Source: Cricetomys ansorgei
Taxonomy: Eukaryota; Chordata; Mammalia; Rodentia; Nesomyidae
Assembly: GCA_026225945.1 (NCBI GenBank)
Contig: JAMJFZ010001074.1
Coordinates: 3,867,001 to 3,931,000 of the forward strand
Reading direction: 5' to 3'
DNA length: 64,000 bases
Each line of letters starts with the position of its first letter. Position 1 is the stretch's first letter. A program made the translations under genes and the position numbers. The notes under the pieces are model-generated. The model saw only the letters and a program-made list of their open reading frames with translations. It had not been told where the DNA came from and made no database searches. Below are positions 13,557 through 26,474 of this stretch, in pieces.

Positions 13557-14289
13557 TATAGGCAACACCATGCTAAATGTTGGCCCTCTGTGACACCAGG
13601 CTATTCTGACATTACCATGCCAATGAAAAGGCAAGGTTTGCTGGTACGTCTTCTTTGTGAACTACTCATTTCCAATCTCCTCTCTCTTTTTGTTTAGTTA
13701 AAAATTACTTTCTTTTGGTGTCATCTCAAATGTTTCTTTACTAATGCTTCAGTCATAGTTTTGCTTGTTTGCTTCAATTATAATCAGACTCTGTAGTATT
13801 CTTTTCATACCATTAATCTGTGCAGTGCATGACCATCCAATATGATTCCATTCTGACTACTGTTGCTCCCTAGCCTCTGAAGGAAGGTAGCTTGATGTAA
13901 CTGGAGAGCAAATACTTCATTCACAGATGTTATAAAGCCTCATATCTGTATGGGTTCAATAAACATTTGTCGCTAGTTTATTTAATCACATACTTAATGG
14001 ATTCTGATTTGTGTGCTTTTATTAACATTATTTCCAAGCATGACTGATTTTTTAAAAACACTATTTTACATGAAATTTATTTTGAAAATATATCTTTTAT
14101 TTCTATACATGTTTTTTTATGTTTATTAATTATACAGATAAAGAGTTTTATTATGGAATTTTCCATATACATGTACTATACAATTATTATATTTACTACG
14201 CATTATGTGCTCTTATTATCTTTCTCCACTCTTCTTGGTAACTTTCCTCTCCCTAAACAGCTCCAATTTTACCTGATTCCAGTTCACTC

Positions 14290-14680
14290 TAGCCATGGTA
14301 GTTATCATCAAGAAACCTATTGACAATAAATGCTGGCGAGGATTCTGTGGGGAAGGAATCTTATACACAGGGTTGATGGATATACAAACTTGTGCAATTA
14401 CTGCAGATGCTCCTCCGGTCAGTGAAATTAGAACTACCACATGATCCGCCCATGCTGCTTTTAGCTATACACTTGAAGGGATCTAAGTGAGCATACCACT
14501 GGAACACATGCACACCCATGTTGCAGCAATATTCACAAGAGCCAAGTTATGAAATCTGCTTATCTAACTATCAATGGTGAGGACAATGGAGTATGTATAC
14601 ACAATGAACCTGTAGGCTGCCATAAGGAAAAATCATGTATGAAGATATCTCCTTATTTACTCCACATATACTGCTACTGT
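14290..14680 (+). mobile_element. Old L1 3' region
   Basis: Matches the region near the end of mammalian L1 ORF2 and its 3' UTR: gacaataaatgctggcgagg, agaactaccacatgatccg, acccatgttgcagcaatatt and cacaatgaacctgtagg, all in the expected order. Heavily mutated and non-coding. Confidence 0.65.
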
Positions 14681-15104
14681 TTCCCAGTAATAGCTAAAGT
14701 TTATAATATCTTATAATAACCACAAACACAGCTGAATAATTGGGGTTGTGGTTTGGAAAACATGGTGACATCATATTTTAAAAAAGAACGAATCAGTAGA
14801 TGCTTTCTCCTGCAGTAACATTGTTTGGGTTAAGAGTGTTCCCCCTTGTAAACATGGAGAAGATGCAGGATTTTCTTAGCTTATGCTCTTTAAAATATGA
14901 TCATTGGAGGCACAACTACTGACGAAGCACACATTGGTTTCAATCACATAAACTCAGTTACTAAACATCAGTGAAGTTATTTGAATATGTAATACAGATT
15001 TAAATTAAATAAAGTTATAAGACAAATACATACAAATACAATGGGGATTCATTAGTATAGTCTTTTGTAATAACTAAAAAAAAAATCCTGATGAGATTGT
15101 TTAT

Positions 15105-15985
15105 TGTTGTGGTAGTTTATTTTTAGTTATGAATAAAATAAATTTTTGCACTGTTGGGAAAAGAGCTGACTAGGCCTTGGCATTTATATTGCCTGCAGGA
15201 GAGGCCATTGGTGAAGGTGCAGCCTCAGTGGCAGTTGAAGGCCCAGATTGAAAGGGTCATAAAAAGAAATTGAGGCTTGGCATGATGAAGAAAGCCTAAG
15301 AGAGGCAATTGGGAAAGTGCAGCCCTGTCGCAAGCAAGGGACCCCAGCAGTTCTGAAGATGCCAGTGCCATGGGATGACCACCAAGGACAGCAACAGCAG
15401 TGGAATGGAGCCAGCCATAGCCTGGAGGAAAAGCTGTGTGTGCTGCAGAGGGCAGAGACAAAGAAGTGATCCAAGCCCTTTGGAGGAACCCAGAGGATTG
15501 TGAGTGAATTCCAGATAATTGGGCATTGATAATGCTTTTCTGCTGTCCAAAGACATTGTGTAAAGCTTGATAGATGTTTGGTTTCATTTGGTCCTGTGCA
15601 TTAGCAACCCTAATGATTGTTCCTCTTGTAAATGGTTTTTCTGGTGTAGTGTTAAATTGTGTTGTAGAGATAAAGCAATATTTTGTCTTATATAGAAAAG
15701 GGGGAATGTTGTGGAAGCTTACTTTTAGTTATGTATAGAATAATTGTTTTGGGCACTGTTGGGAAAAGAGCTGCCCAGGCCTTGACATTTGTATTGTCTG
15801 CAGGTGTTGGCTTTATGTGAAGGATATTTGACTGCTCCTAATCTGCTTGTGCTATCAATATAACATATGAGGCATTGTTGTATATAAACAAACAAACACA
15901 CACACAAAAACAAACGATGCTCAGGGTTCCACACTCCAGTATGGCTCTTGCTATGATTGCAGTTTTCTCTGCTGAGGTCTGGCAT
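15105..15985 (+). mobile_element. Internally deleted endogenous retrovirus remnant with two LTR pieces
   Basis: Two related segments starting TGTTGTGG lie about 602 bp apart, at 15105-15199 and 15707-15804. Both continue through ttttagttatg, gcactgttgggaaaagagct and ctgcagg. Directly before the second copy is a polypurine tract (agaaaagggggaa, 15694-15706), as expected before a 3' LTR. The first piece is a truncated 5' LTR and the second runs on to about 15985. The internal part (15200-15693) has no intact viral gene and contains a diverged duplication (15201-15224 and 15302-15324). The primer-binding site and coding region are missing. Old and inactive; the exact family is not assigned. Confidence 0.68.
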
Positions 15986-16129
15986 GGTTTACATCTGTGA
16001 AAATGCCTCCTTGTCTTCCTTGTGAGCCTACACAGTAGGTGAACTACTACAATTTATGGTGTTTAATAAGATAGGTATTTTACAAAATATTATATATATG
16101 CTAATAATGAATATATAAAATACCAGTAG

Positions 16130-16275
16130 AAATACATTTACAGATGAGAAATCTGAGGCTCAGAAGGAGCATTTAATTTGTTCAGAGTACATTGAAAGGA
16201 ATAGCAGAAGTAAAAATTTGAGTTCTAGTTCTATTTTGATGCAAAGCCTGTGTTCTTTCTTCCAGTATTGCCACC
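16130..16275 (+). mobile_element. MIR SINE
   Basis: Contains acagatgagaaatctgaggc, tcagaaggagcatttaattt and, later, tgagttctagttctattttg and cctgtgttctttcttccag, the MIR core and flanks in order. Confidence 0.7.
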
Positions 16276-16374
16276 ACTATGTAAGGTCACTCCTCAAATG
16301 CCATGCTTAAAACTACGTGGTGTAACAAACTCATCCCTTTGACCCACAAGTGGCAAGATCATTCATATGTAGGA

Positions 16375-16610
16375 TTACAGGTTATATAGCTCCAGCTAGC
16401 TGGGATTCCAGCCAAATTTAATTTACTATCCATGCACACCTAAGTAAATTACTTAATCACTCACTAGCTCAATTTTGTTGCTAAAGTCGAACTAGAAATA
16501 GATAGAACCTATTTCAAGTAGTGCTGAGAGGATTAAGTCAGTATTTAAATTGCTTAGAGGAGTGCTTGACATGCAATGCTATCTAAAATTAAAATCAACA
16601 TTATCATATG
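16375..16610 (-). mobile_element. MIR SINE
   Basis: The antisense MIR words taagtaaattacttaatcac, gctgagaggattaagtcagt and gcttagaggagtgcttgaca occur in the expected order. Confidence 0.65.
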
Positions 16611-17991
16611 ACTATGGGTGAAAAGATACGGTTCATCAGAACAGTTTGTCATTAAAAATTCTTCTTTGCAAGACCATTGACCAAGTGTTAACAGTGTAAA
16701 ATACACTTTACATGCATTTATAAAATGTTTGAGCCCTTTTCACTGAGGAAGACTGTGCTAAGAGGAAGATACCCTGCTCATACACACTAGTAGCAAAAAG
16801 ACAAATACACACTTGCACACATAAAAAGTAGATATAGTATGCATTGGGGTATTTGTAAATAGTATTTTATCCGTTAGCAAAGTTTCCAATTGTGGCTGAT
16901 CAAAAATGCATAAAAGAAAATCTGATTTTTAATTTTCAAAGTACGTCTAAATATATCATGTGTAGTTATAATCACAGGTGGAAATTTTAGGGTAAAGGCC
17001 TATAGAACTATCTACTTTATTTCACTCATTTGAAAAGCTAGATAAATTTGACATTTTGAAGCATCACTTTATTTTCTACTGAAGAGTTTAGGTTTTATGT
17101 TTAATACCTCCCCCACCCCAAATCATCCAAGTCTTAATTCTTTTTTGGCATCATGTCTGGGAATTGAACATTATAAGAGTTCCCTGGGTAACTATTTTAA
17201 TTTCCACAAATAGTGCCAGTGATGAAAATCCATTTGAGTGTCATTCCTGAAATTTAATCATGTCACATTTAAACACCCAAGAGGGAAATGTATATGGTTA
17301 TTGTGAGCCACATAGCCCGACAAATTTTTAAAAGTCCAGTTATTTTTAGATTAGTTAACTAATATGCTCTCAATTTCGATTGCATTACTTTGGTTTAAAT
17401 ATCACATCCAGTTAAACATATACAACAAAACATATCTGTTCTCATAAGGATGGGTTTATCATGTCAGAAAGTCATCATTTTTTTTCCAGGCTGTTTATGA
17501 AAATAGCCTTCTGAGCTCTTGAGCTTGTCGTTTAAAATAATCAAGGGAATCTACATGAAGACTTTAATTAGAGGAATTTTTGAGAGTCTGTAATAAATAT
17601 AGGACCACATAAATGATATTCATGTCAATCAAAAGTAATTTCAGTAAAAATAGAGAGCAACAAAACTTCACTAAATCTTACAGTAAAGAAAGGGAAAATA
17701 AACAGGAAATAATACATGTTAAATCAAGTGTGTTGAATGAACGATGATATAAAATATAACCTGAAATTATTTTGCATTAATACAGTTATTAGATATAGTT
17801 AATAAACAACTGCTAATAATATATTGGAAAATATTATTAGACAATTCTGAAACCTGACAGGAAAATTTTTATGTCAATGTAGAATGTTGTCTTTTACTGG
17901 GGAAGAGGAGATAAGGAAGAATCTTGTTGCGTAATACTGGCATGCCTGGAATTTACTGTGTAGATCAGGTGACTGAATTTTCAGGAATTTT

Positions 17992-18052
17992 CTGCTTTCA
18001 CCTCCTGCATTTAGGATTAAAGGCATGCTCCATTATTCCCAGCACAATATTC
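17992..18052 (-). mobile_element. B1 fragment
   Basis: The piece atttaggattaaaggcatgc, with ttcccagc after it, matches the central part of antisense B1. It is only about 60 bp. Confidence 0.45.
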
Positions 18053-19039
18053 TCAATATTTGAAATAATTATAACTTTCTTCAAAAGTTAAAACAAATGA
18101 TTTGCAAGACAATGACCTCATAATTGTGCAACAAATCATAGATCAGACTAGGTATAAATTTATTCCTCACTAAGCAAAAGTGCATTATAGCCACACTAAA
18201 TGAGCCACATAAGTGAGTAAATATTTTTACATTTCAAATGACTCAAGTGCTCCATTTAATTGTATTGACAAATCTGATTTAACATAAAGCCTAAAGTGAA
18301 AGTTGTATGAAAAAAAGTAGGGAAACGAGAGAAAGTTTAAGATGCGAGATGAGCCTCTTTGTTGTTGTTTTCTGTTATGTTTGCTTGATTTTTATTTTAA
18401 ATTAGGCTTTACAAAATCAGTCAGCCTATGCAACAGGACATGTGAGCAGCACTTCAGTGCTGGTGATCAAACCAAGACCCCCCATGGTGAACAGAGAAAG
18501 CAAGCGCTGTACCCGCATAACTATGTCCACTGTCCTCAAACTGTGTGCAGTTACATTTTCAAGGCTTGGTAGCCAGTCGTACTAAGTGCTCAAGCATGGC
18601 ATTCAAATGTGCCTGTTAAGTTATTTGAAATGAACGATAAGTATGTGATGCAAAATGATCAAGACGTGCTTCTACAGAAACAGCTGAAAAAGAGAAACAA
18701 ATTCCCTTTTATCTTTCTTATTTCAAGTTGTTTGCATAAAGTCATTGCAAGACAGAGTTACACATTTCAACTTAAGGTAAAAAGCAATGCAATTTGTTTC
18801 GATGTGTCCTGAGTACCAACCTGATGTGCTTGATCAGATCTTGTGATATTGAAACAAATTTCTTTAGAATAAAAATTAAAAGTGAAAGTCCGTATTTATA
18901 CTAACTTGATAGTTATTGAAAGCAGTGAAAAAAATCAAATACTTTTATATGCATGAAACTCAGAATGCTCAGATCATTCATTCATTCTGCAGATATGAGG
19001 CATATTCTGGGCTGCCAAGATATTTCTGATACCTGGAAA

Positions 19040-19280
19040 CCTAGATAACCGGGAAGCCAGAGACCTGGATTCTGCCACTTACATTGTGAAAACTGTGGAA
19101 ACCCATATCAAACATCAGCCTCAGTTTCTATATCTGAATGTCAATCCATATCTTTATTATGACTCTGCACAAAGGTATTGTGTTACTAAGATTGCATAAT
19201 ATTCATAAAATCAGTACTTTATAAAGGTTACTTAATGCCCAACAATTATAAAATGCTATCATCAGTATTATCATTAACTT
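19040..19280 (-). mobile_element. MIR SINE about 0.6 kb from the EGF3 exon
   Basis: The antisense MIR words agagacctggattctgccac, tcagcctcagtttctatatc and tactttataaaggttactta occur in order. Strongly diverged. Confidence 0.55.
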
Positions 19281-19885
19281 GGTTTGCCTGAATTTAGGCC
19301 CCATTCCACTGATTATAGTCCTGTGACTCTTTTCCCCACCTTGAATTAAAAAGATAAATTGTTGAGGAAGAATTTCTTCCTCCTTATTGGCATTATGAGT
19401 AAGTGGTTATCATACAAAGTACACACATCATCTCAGGACTCTACTGTCATAGATGCCAAAAGACAAAGCATTTGCATTTTAAATCCTTGCTAAGTGCTGC
19501 CAGTTGGGCTGGGTGCTATTTTATCTTCACACGTTAATTGCAATTTGAGTCTATTTGGTTAAATTAGCTGTTTAACCCAATGAACCTCCTATTGTTGGCA
19601 TAAGTCTCAGTGATACTGAGACGTGAAATGGGACCAATGCAGAAATAAGCCTGGGTATCTGAGGAGATGTTGTCATTCTCTTCAGATTATAATTATTACA
19701 CCTTCATGTCTGTGCACGAATACCCTAGAGAATATGTATATTAATAAGAACACATATGCAATGAGCCACTTCAGTCAATCATACATCCTCAAAGCAGATG
19801 TTAATAATTTGGGTCCATGTTCCATTATCCATGCCGATTTTAAAAATTAAAGCAGGTGTGTGTACACATTTATTCACATAATAAT

Positions 19886-19891
19886 ACTTAC
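19886..19891 (-). other. Edil3: Splice donor of the EGF3 exon
   Basis: The plus strand reads acttac, which is gtaagt on the minus strand. It follows CAATATA and leaves one base (A) of a split codon that encodes Lys in the known protein. Confidence 0.94.
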
Positions 19892-20005
19892 TATATTGGC
19901 AATTTCTTCCCATAAATTCTCCTGGGCATTCGCAGGAATAGTTAGCAACAAGGTCTGTACATATTCCACCATTTCTGCAAGGCTCAGCTTCACATTCATT
20001 TATGT
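19892..20005 (-). CDS. Edil3: Edil3 exon encoding EGF-like domain 3 (calcium-binding type, internal exon)
   Basis: This 114-nt internal exon (38 codons) encodes the third EGF-like domain of EDIL3. Read on the minus strand, the split first codon joins the final A of the upstream exon to AC here, giving Asn, followed by [17 protein letters not shown] and, at the end, [10 protein letters not shown]. All six EGF cysteines are present. The N-terminal NINE pattern and the CxDxxxxYxC pattern ([10 protein letters not shown]) match the calcium-binding EGF consensus, the second being the Asp/Asn beta-hydroxylation site. Cysteines 2-3 enclose RNGGI, with no Ser/Thr before cysteine 3, so unlike EGF2 there is no O-fucose site. 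The acceptor is pyrimidine-rich (tcttctttttcctcag) and the donor is a perfect gtaagt. The exon is phase 1-1. In the full protein this domain joins the RGD-bearing EGF2 to the first F5/8-type discoidin domain, whose exon lies outside the window. Probably exon 5. Confidence 0.96.
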
Positions 20006-20030
20006 CTGAGGAAAAAGAAGAGGACATGTA
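20006..20030 (-). other. Edil3: Splice acceptor of the EGF3 exon
   Basis: The minus strand reads tcctcttctttttcctcag before ACATAAATG. The pyrimidine tract is strong and nearly uninterrupted, with a canonical AG. Confidence 0.94.
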
Positions 20031-20704
20031 TTATTACAAATAAGGAAATGTTTTAATACAAATAAGTGAATGTTAGAAAATGTAAGTATTTTAAATAAAT
20101 GTCTGAATAATGCTACTCCTTTGAGTTTATGTGCACGCATTTCAATAATCCAAATGCTGCTTAAGCCAACAGTTTTGTTTAAAATAAAATCAATTTCAAA
20201 TAGAACTGAGAATCCATACAAAAGACCAACAGACCTAAACCATTTCCCAATTCTGAAAATAAATATGAGTTGTTTGGGGAAATATTTGGTGCATCCTTAG
20301 AATTAAATCAAATAAATTAGCCCTGATGGAGAGATGAATTGGTTTCTCCTACAAGATCTCACATCTATCCTGCAGCAATGACTGCCAATTAGCACTGTCT
20401 CATTTCATCTTAATTCATTAACATTCTAACTGACAGAGATTTTAGTTTCCAAATAGTTTGCCTTTGATGAGACTCAAATTAGAGTTAATAGCTAAAGCTC
20501 ATTGCATGTAAAGTATAATAAATGTAAATGATGATCACTTCCTGATCTCATTCATGAGTTTCCAAAGTTAGGGTGGCTAGAGGGACTTACCTGTGCTAAA
20601 CCATCATTACACGCGATGTAAAACCAGGCAAAACAGAAACCATTCAGTGAGTTATGCTAATCTCCATGTTAGTTTTGGACAACAGAGAAAATTAATGTGG
20701 GTTT

Positions 20705-20880
20705 TAAATTCTTATTTTATGTTTTGTATATGTGTATTTGTGTGTATGTGCGTATGCATGCATGTTTATATATATAGTACTGATGTCAGCTAGGAGAGGG
20801 TGTTGACTATCCTGGAGCTGGAATTACAGGTAATGACGAGCCTGCTGATATAGGTACTGGCAACAGTATCACATTATCTG
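20705..20880 (-). mobile_element. B3-like SINE with TG-rich tail
   Basis: TG/TATG-rich sequence (20725-20775) is followed by atcctggagctggaattaca and gatataggtactggcaaca, as in antisense B3. The terminal gagccatctctccagccc part is lost. Confidence 0.5.
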
Positions 20881-23055
20881 AAAGAACAACAAGTGGTCTG
20901 AATTGCTGAACCAGCTCTCCATTGTAATTTCTTTATTTTTTGAATCTGATAAAATTCTCAGATTTTTGGTCTTATCATGATTTCAATTATTTTTAGCATG
21001 AAGAAAGTCACTGTACCATTCATTTTTTTGTAAATTCAGTGATAAGCTTTGGCTCTATTGGGACCTGTCCTCTATGTCTTTCTCTTGATCACATCTATTT
21101 TAATTTATCCTGAATAATCATATGTTAATGGCTGATAAATTAAAATTCCATTTCTAAAACAGTATCATTTGTCTTATGAAATAAGATACGAAATGTTATT
21201 TCTTTATATATAGGAATATAGAAGAAAGTTATGTCTTATGTCTGAAGAAGACCAACTAAAAATATAATTTGATTTTGGATTTGAACGTACAGCTTGGTCA
21301 ATATAAATGAGGACAAAATACAGATGGCATTTCCAGACAGGAGGCCAAAATGAAGCACAACTCTGAAGACATGGAATTGTATTCATGTACACAAGCCTTC
21401 TGTTTTGGACAAGTATGTGAGCATCCCAAGCTTAAAGAGACAAGGAAGGGAAGAGATTATAGGGGCCCCTTGGTACTACCTGATCTAATTTGACCTCAGG
21501 TTTTAGCACTGCAGACTTGGAATAGGACAGGGCGGTTTCCTCTGATACTTCCAGTTTCGATAGAGGTAATGAAGACTTTCTGCTGTAGACTTAGAACTCA
21601 ACAGAACAACAACGTGGTGACCATTTCAGGTTTGGTGTTAATGGTTGTAATATGTCATTTCGTTTTTGTGTAGAAGACATTGAATACTTTTATTTTAAGG
21701 TTTAAATACCGGCAACTTCCAAATCAAACATTGCTGGTACTTTAATTTTTACAAGAATGGAGTTCTCATCATTCACAATATGAGGATAATCAGGAGTTTT
21801 GCATATTAGCAATGATGGGCAAACTCTCTTTGTTTCACCAAGTCTTCCTGATGTTTGTGTAATAAATAGTATTATCAATATGTCAATGTGGACCTAAGAG
21901 ACAAAATATTTTAAATCCCAAGGGCACATTGATAACTATTAATTAACAAGTTATAATTAAGACTACCTGATTCTTCAAAGGCAAGTTAACACCTTAATTC
22001 AGAGTTTAAAATGAAACAGAAAAAAAAAAATTAGTGTTGTACCTGCCGGGCTTAAAATATTTTATAATCATTCTCCGACAACAACAAAGAATCTTTTTAT
22101 CACTTAAATGTATAATTTTTAGGTTTTTTTAATGCAAAATATACTTAGCTCTAAATTCATAAAAACCCTTAAATGAATTATATGCTTAATACAATAAAAA
22201 TTTAGCAAATCATCCCATGTGTGCTTATCTAGTAACATGCAGGATTAAAGAGCAGACAGCAATTACACAGAAACGCTCATGTGTTAGCGTAATGTAGCTC
22301 TCTCACTGATGAAGGCTATTTGCACTGTGATTAACACTGCAAGCAGTCTAAATGAAAACTGACCTCAATTTGTGAAAATCATGTTTAATTAAAGACTAGA
22401 TAGAAATGTCCATGGGATACACTGTAGTAAAATGAAAATTAAATCCGAATAATAGAGTGCATGCATTTATTTCTGTCACAGATCAAGTCATTATCATTTC
22501 CAGAAAAAAAAAGTCCACATCTATTTTCAATACAGTGAAATGAAAGAGATTATGTTTGTATCTAATCCTTGACACTGTAGTCCTTACTTTAGGTAAATAA
22601 AAATCCTCCTACTCCATCAAATTTAAAGTTCAAGTATAATAATAGGCATAATATTTGAGTTCTGAGCTTCTATGACTATCTCTTAAGAATTTTTAGTGGC
22701 TTCATTCAAAATGTATTCCTAGTAAAGGCAGGAAACTGACTCCTGAAAACACAAAACTGCTATTTACCATGTGGTACAATTGACACCCTGCTCGCTAATT
22801 TCCAGATGAAATCTCGTGGCTCATCTTTGTTGCTCTCATTGCACTTTTTCATTTTTTGTTTGCTTTGGTTTCCTTTTTTGGTAAAGAAAAAAATAACGTG
22901 AATAAAGAGATAGGGAAGATACGAGACGAATAGTTGAACTTCCTTAAAAGGAAACCAGAATTTCTGAATCTGTTTTTAAACTGATCACACAGGCTCATAT
23001 CTTCTAATCTTTACTACTGTGCTGTACTTATTTACTGTAGCTCTTTAAATGCTGG

Positions 23056-23460
23056 TAGCTATGATGGTTTACCTTGGTGGTCAACTTGATTGGATCTGTA
23101 ATCCAATAAGTCATACATTCTGCACGAGTCTGTAAGGGTATTTTCTGAAATGATCTACTGAGCAGGAAGACCTTCTCTAGAGGACAGTGCCTTCCAAATT
23201 GGTGTCTACAGGGAAAAAGGGCCATGAGAATCGTGTTGCTTTTTGACTGCCTGTTTTCATTCCTTATTAGTGAATGCAACCACCCTGTTACTTCTGCTAG
23301 CAGAATCCTACACTGACATCACTACCTAGTTTCTTTGGCCTTCTGACATGAATACAAAACCTACAGTTTTCCAGAAACCCTCAATCCATTACCATATTGA
23401 ACGCTATCCAGTCCTGTGGACTGAGCAGCTACTTGGGTTTACAAATTCTCCATAATGAAG
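23056..23460 (+). mobile_element. Old MaLR-like LTR
   Basis: The start (gatggtttaccttggtgg, then tcaacttgattggatctg) and the following tgtaagggtattttctgaaa resemble older mammalian/rodent MaLR LTRs. The rest is strongly diverged and the 3' end is uncertain. Confidence 0.5.
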
Positions 23461-24374
23461 AAGGCCATTGTTGAACCTAAGTGTGCAAGTACATCTAATT
23501 CATCTTCATAAAACACATTCTTTCTCATGCAAAACCACACTCAATATGAATACTCATCTTTGGATAGTTCATCCTACATACAAATATACTCTAAGAAGTA
23601 TTCAGTTATTCATAATCTTCTTAGCCTGCATCTTTTCTCACATACTTTCTGCAAACAATAGCCTAAAGCCTATAGATTTTTCTTTGGCGTGACTGTCAAT
23701 TAGCTTTTGAAAATCAAAATTCTATTTGGTAGTATCTTATTCATGCCTCTCAAATATCAATAGATGCTCTACTGATATATGTATGTATATATATTTTGCA
23801 GTAGAAAGCATTTCAAGTGGTTGATGAAGTGGCTCAAAGTGGGAGGATGCAGGGAAAGAAGCTCTGAGACATGCTACATTAAATTCTTTTTAGAAATCCA
23901 GATTCAGACATCATGGAGGACTGGCTTGGCACAGAAGGTGGGGTGACTGGTAGATAAACAAGCTAGGGAGAAGGTGACTGATATCAGAAGTCTTTTTTAA
24001 GTAGGATTCAGTGTTCAGGTTTGGGTAAGATGGCTGAATAGGAAGGGAAGTTGAACAGGCTCTAAGTTCTGGCTAGAACTCCAAGTAGTCCCAGAATGGT
24101 TCAGTGTGGTGGGTGTCTTCCAGTAGATACTAAGAAACTAAGGTACTTCTGATAGCTACAGTTTCTCGGCCAATGTGGGATAGCTGTATTTTTAATACTG
24201 CCTGCATGTTCTCACGATGACTTAGAATCAGTATGGGGAAAATTCTGTTTTAATTTCTTCCTTAGTCAATATGAATCTTTTCTTCTCCATGTATAAAACA
24301 GGTTTGTAGTAGTTAGGCTGCTGTGGCATCTCAGCAAGGAAGACAATGATGCATATTCATTGGTGCAAACCTGC

Positions 24375-24435
24375 CGGACTTTTAGTTGTGTTTAAAACAT
24401 TGTTTGTGCACTGTTGGGCGAGGGGCTCCTTGCTG
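24375..24435 (+). mobile_element. Short LTR fragment related to the 15.1-15.9 kb retroviral remnant
   Basis: The segment shares acttttagttgtgt, ttgtttgtg and gcactgttggg in the same order and spacing as the LTR pieces near 15120 and 15720. It is about 60 bp long and diverged. The surrounding sequence is not clearly retroviral. Confidence 0.45.
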
Positions 24436-25479
24436 TGCCACCACAGCAGTGGACTACAACACAAGTCCCCAAAACATTAAGCAAGTACAGTGGTCCATGG
24501 GCTGAACATACTTCTTTTCTTACCAAAAGAACACCACGCCAGTGCTTTTTATCCCCCTCTCTTTCTTTTTGGCAAAGATAAAATTTCTTAATTTCCTTTG
24601 TTTACAGTGGGATGTCTTTTCCCCTTGTGATATTGTTATTGAAAGCTATTTAGGTATGAAGAGCTTATTTTCAAGATCCTACCAGTACTGATCCTTAGAA
24701 CCATGTCTTCTCTTAGTATCCATTAACAACTAAATATTGTTCAGACCTCTTAGTAATTATTGCATCTTAAATTATTGCAGTTTATATTTTGTCTTACCTA
24801 CAGCCTTTAGTTTTTCACATTTCTCTTTGAGGTTTGAATGACTCTTGATGAATTCCTAGAATTCTGTTCTGCTACTCACCTGCTGAATTTAATTATGTCA
24901 TAATCAGAACTCCCTTGAGGATTGCCCAGGCATTTCTGAACCAGTAATATAGATTTTTAATCTTGTATGCCTTTACACATTTTGATCTTGATTTCTGCTG
25001 TATTACCAGTAATTCATTTTAAAATACCAAATTAAAAACTGTTACTTCAATAAGAGTTGGCCACATGCCAATTTTCCTTATGAAAAGCAATAGTTAATAA
25101 AAGGTTCAAATTGAACATGCATTTACTGGCCATTCTTTGTAAAACATCATATTTTGTACTCATCTCTTCCTTGACAACTTAACATTTCTTTTGGGACTTC
25201 AAGTTATATGAAAATACTTTTGACACTGATATCAAGGTGGTGTAATACTCTGGAATGCTACAGTATAAAATTATTTATACAAGGTTTTATTCACATATAT
25301 TCAGCTGGTTAGAAATCAAGAATAAGATCAGAATAATGACAATACCAATTGACATGATAACATGGAAAATGGATAGTTCACACGGTCCCCTGCCTAGATG
25401 AAATGCTATATAGGTTGTCAATGCCTGCTGAGAGGAGAATCAGTCCTTTATGTGGATAATTTTGTATAGGTTGTCCAAT

Positions 25480-26040
25480 CACAAGTGATTGGCCCTGGAA
25501 AACTGCATATTAAAGCTGAATCGACTCAGGGAGGTATATGTACTTGCATGAAACATATATTTTCAAATTCTTTAGACTTCTTCTGTGTCTCTATGAGCTC
25601 TCACTACCCCATTCTGCCTCAGTCAGCCTCTCTCCACAGTCACATGGCTTGCCTCACACTGCTGCTGTAACTAACTACTTCATATTGCCTCTGTAACTGA
25701 CTCATGTAACTGACTGACTGTAGCTGACTCTGAGCTGAGAGCCTGCCTTATATATTTTGAGAGTAGGGAGTACCCTCACTCTGAATCACTCTGCTAACTC
25801 TTCCTCTGATTAGTCACTTTCACTGCCATTTATTCTGACTCATCTCAGATGCCACTTCTTGTGTGACACTGACTCCTTCTGAGCTCTGCCTCCTATGTCT
25901 ACTTCCACATTCTGTTTCTGTTTTAGGGATTAAAGGCAGGGATCACCACTGTCTTCTGTCTCTACATTCCCTGCAGACCACACAGGCCTCTGAATGTAGA
26001 CCCCTGGAATGTAGACCCTAGCTTACATACAGCGATATTC
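25480..26040. repeat. Unclassified interspersed-repeat-like block
   Basis: This is a relatively GC-richer block with short degenerate tandem units of gtaactgact around 25664-25735. Near 25925-25960 a piece (ttagggattaaaggcaggga) resembles the conserved core of antisense B1. It may be an LTR with a SINE remnant, but no termini could be defined. Confidence 0.35.
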
Positions 26041-26474
26041 CTCCACAGTCATGTAACATGGGATTCATTTGGGAAACAACTCTAATTGGCACAGTTCAAT
26101 CAGCTTAACCTCGCATTAACTCATTCAAATTCCAATGAGTACCTTAAATAAAACAGGCAAGTAATGAACAAAGTAACTTGTAGAGTTTACTTCCACATAA
26201 GTTTTAATAATGAATTATCAGACAATAAACATTTTAGGGTAAGTGCTTACTGGTAACAATTAGAGGTTCTTATTGATGTATTGAGCATTTCTATAAGCCT
26301 TTTGTATGTATTAAATCAAGCTATGAATCAGACACTAAATATATATTTGGATATCTCAGTGAATCTGGACAGTTCCTTTTAAAAAGAGATTTTATCTCCA
26401 GGATGGCAAATTTATTCGATTGTCCTTGTCAGGTAAGCATGAGAACCTGTTTTTGAATTGCCAGAATCCATCTG

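Larger units (their letters stand above)
1..19891 (-). other. Edil3: Edil3 intron after the EGF3 exon (5' part; continues beyond the window)
   Basis: AT-rich intron with no recognisable coding exon. Identified contents (L1 3' ends, LTR pieces, B1 and MIR SINEs, microsatellites) are listed separately. In these longer stretches I see only unclassified AT-rich sequence: 1-2270, 2665-3440, 5310-6460, 7525-8740, 9860-10700, 10940-12040, 12270-14290, 14680-15100, 15990-16130, 16610-17990 and 18050-19040. 13508-13556 is a (GTTT)n run. The first F5/8-type discoidin exon expected downstream is not present. Confidence 0.85.

Noticed and set aside
15184..15587. Three overlapping minus-strand frames of 86-120 codons
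   Set aside because: They lie antisense in the internal part of a retroviral remnant and show no viral or cellular domain.
1..19891. First discoidin (F5/8-type) exon
   Set aside because: Expected after EGF3, but no matching coding sequence with splice sites was seen in this stretch.
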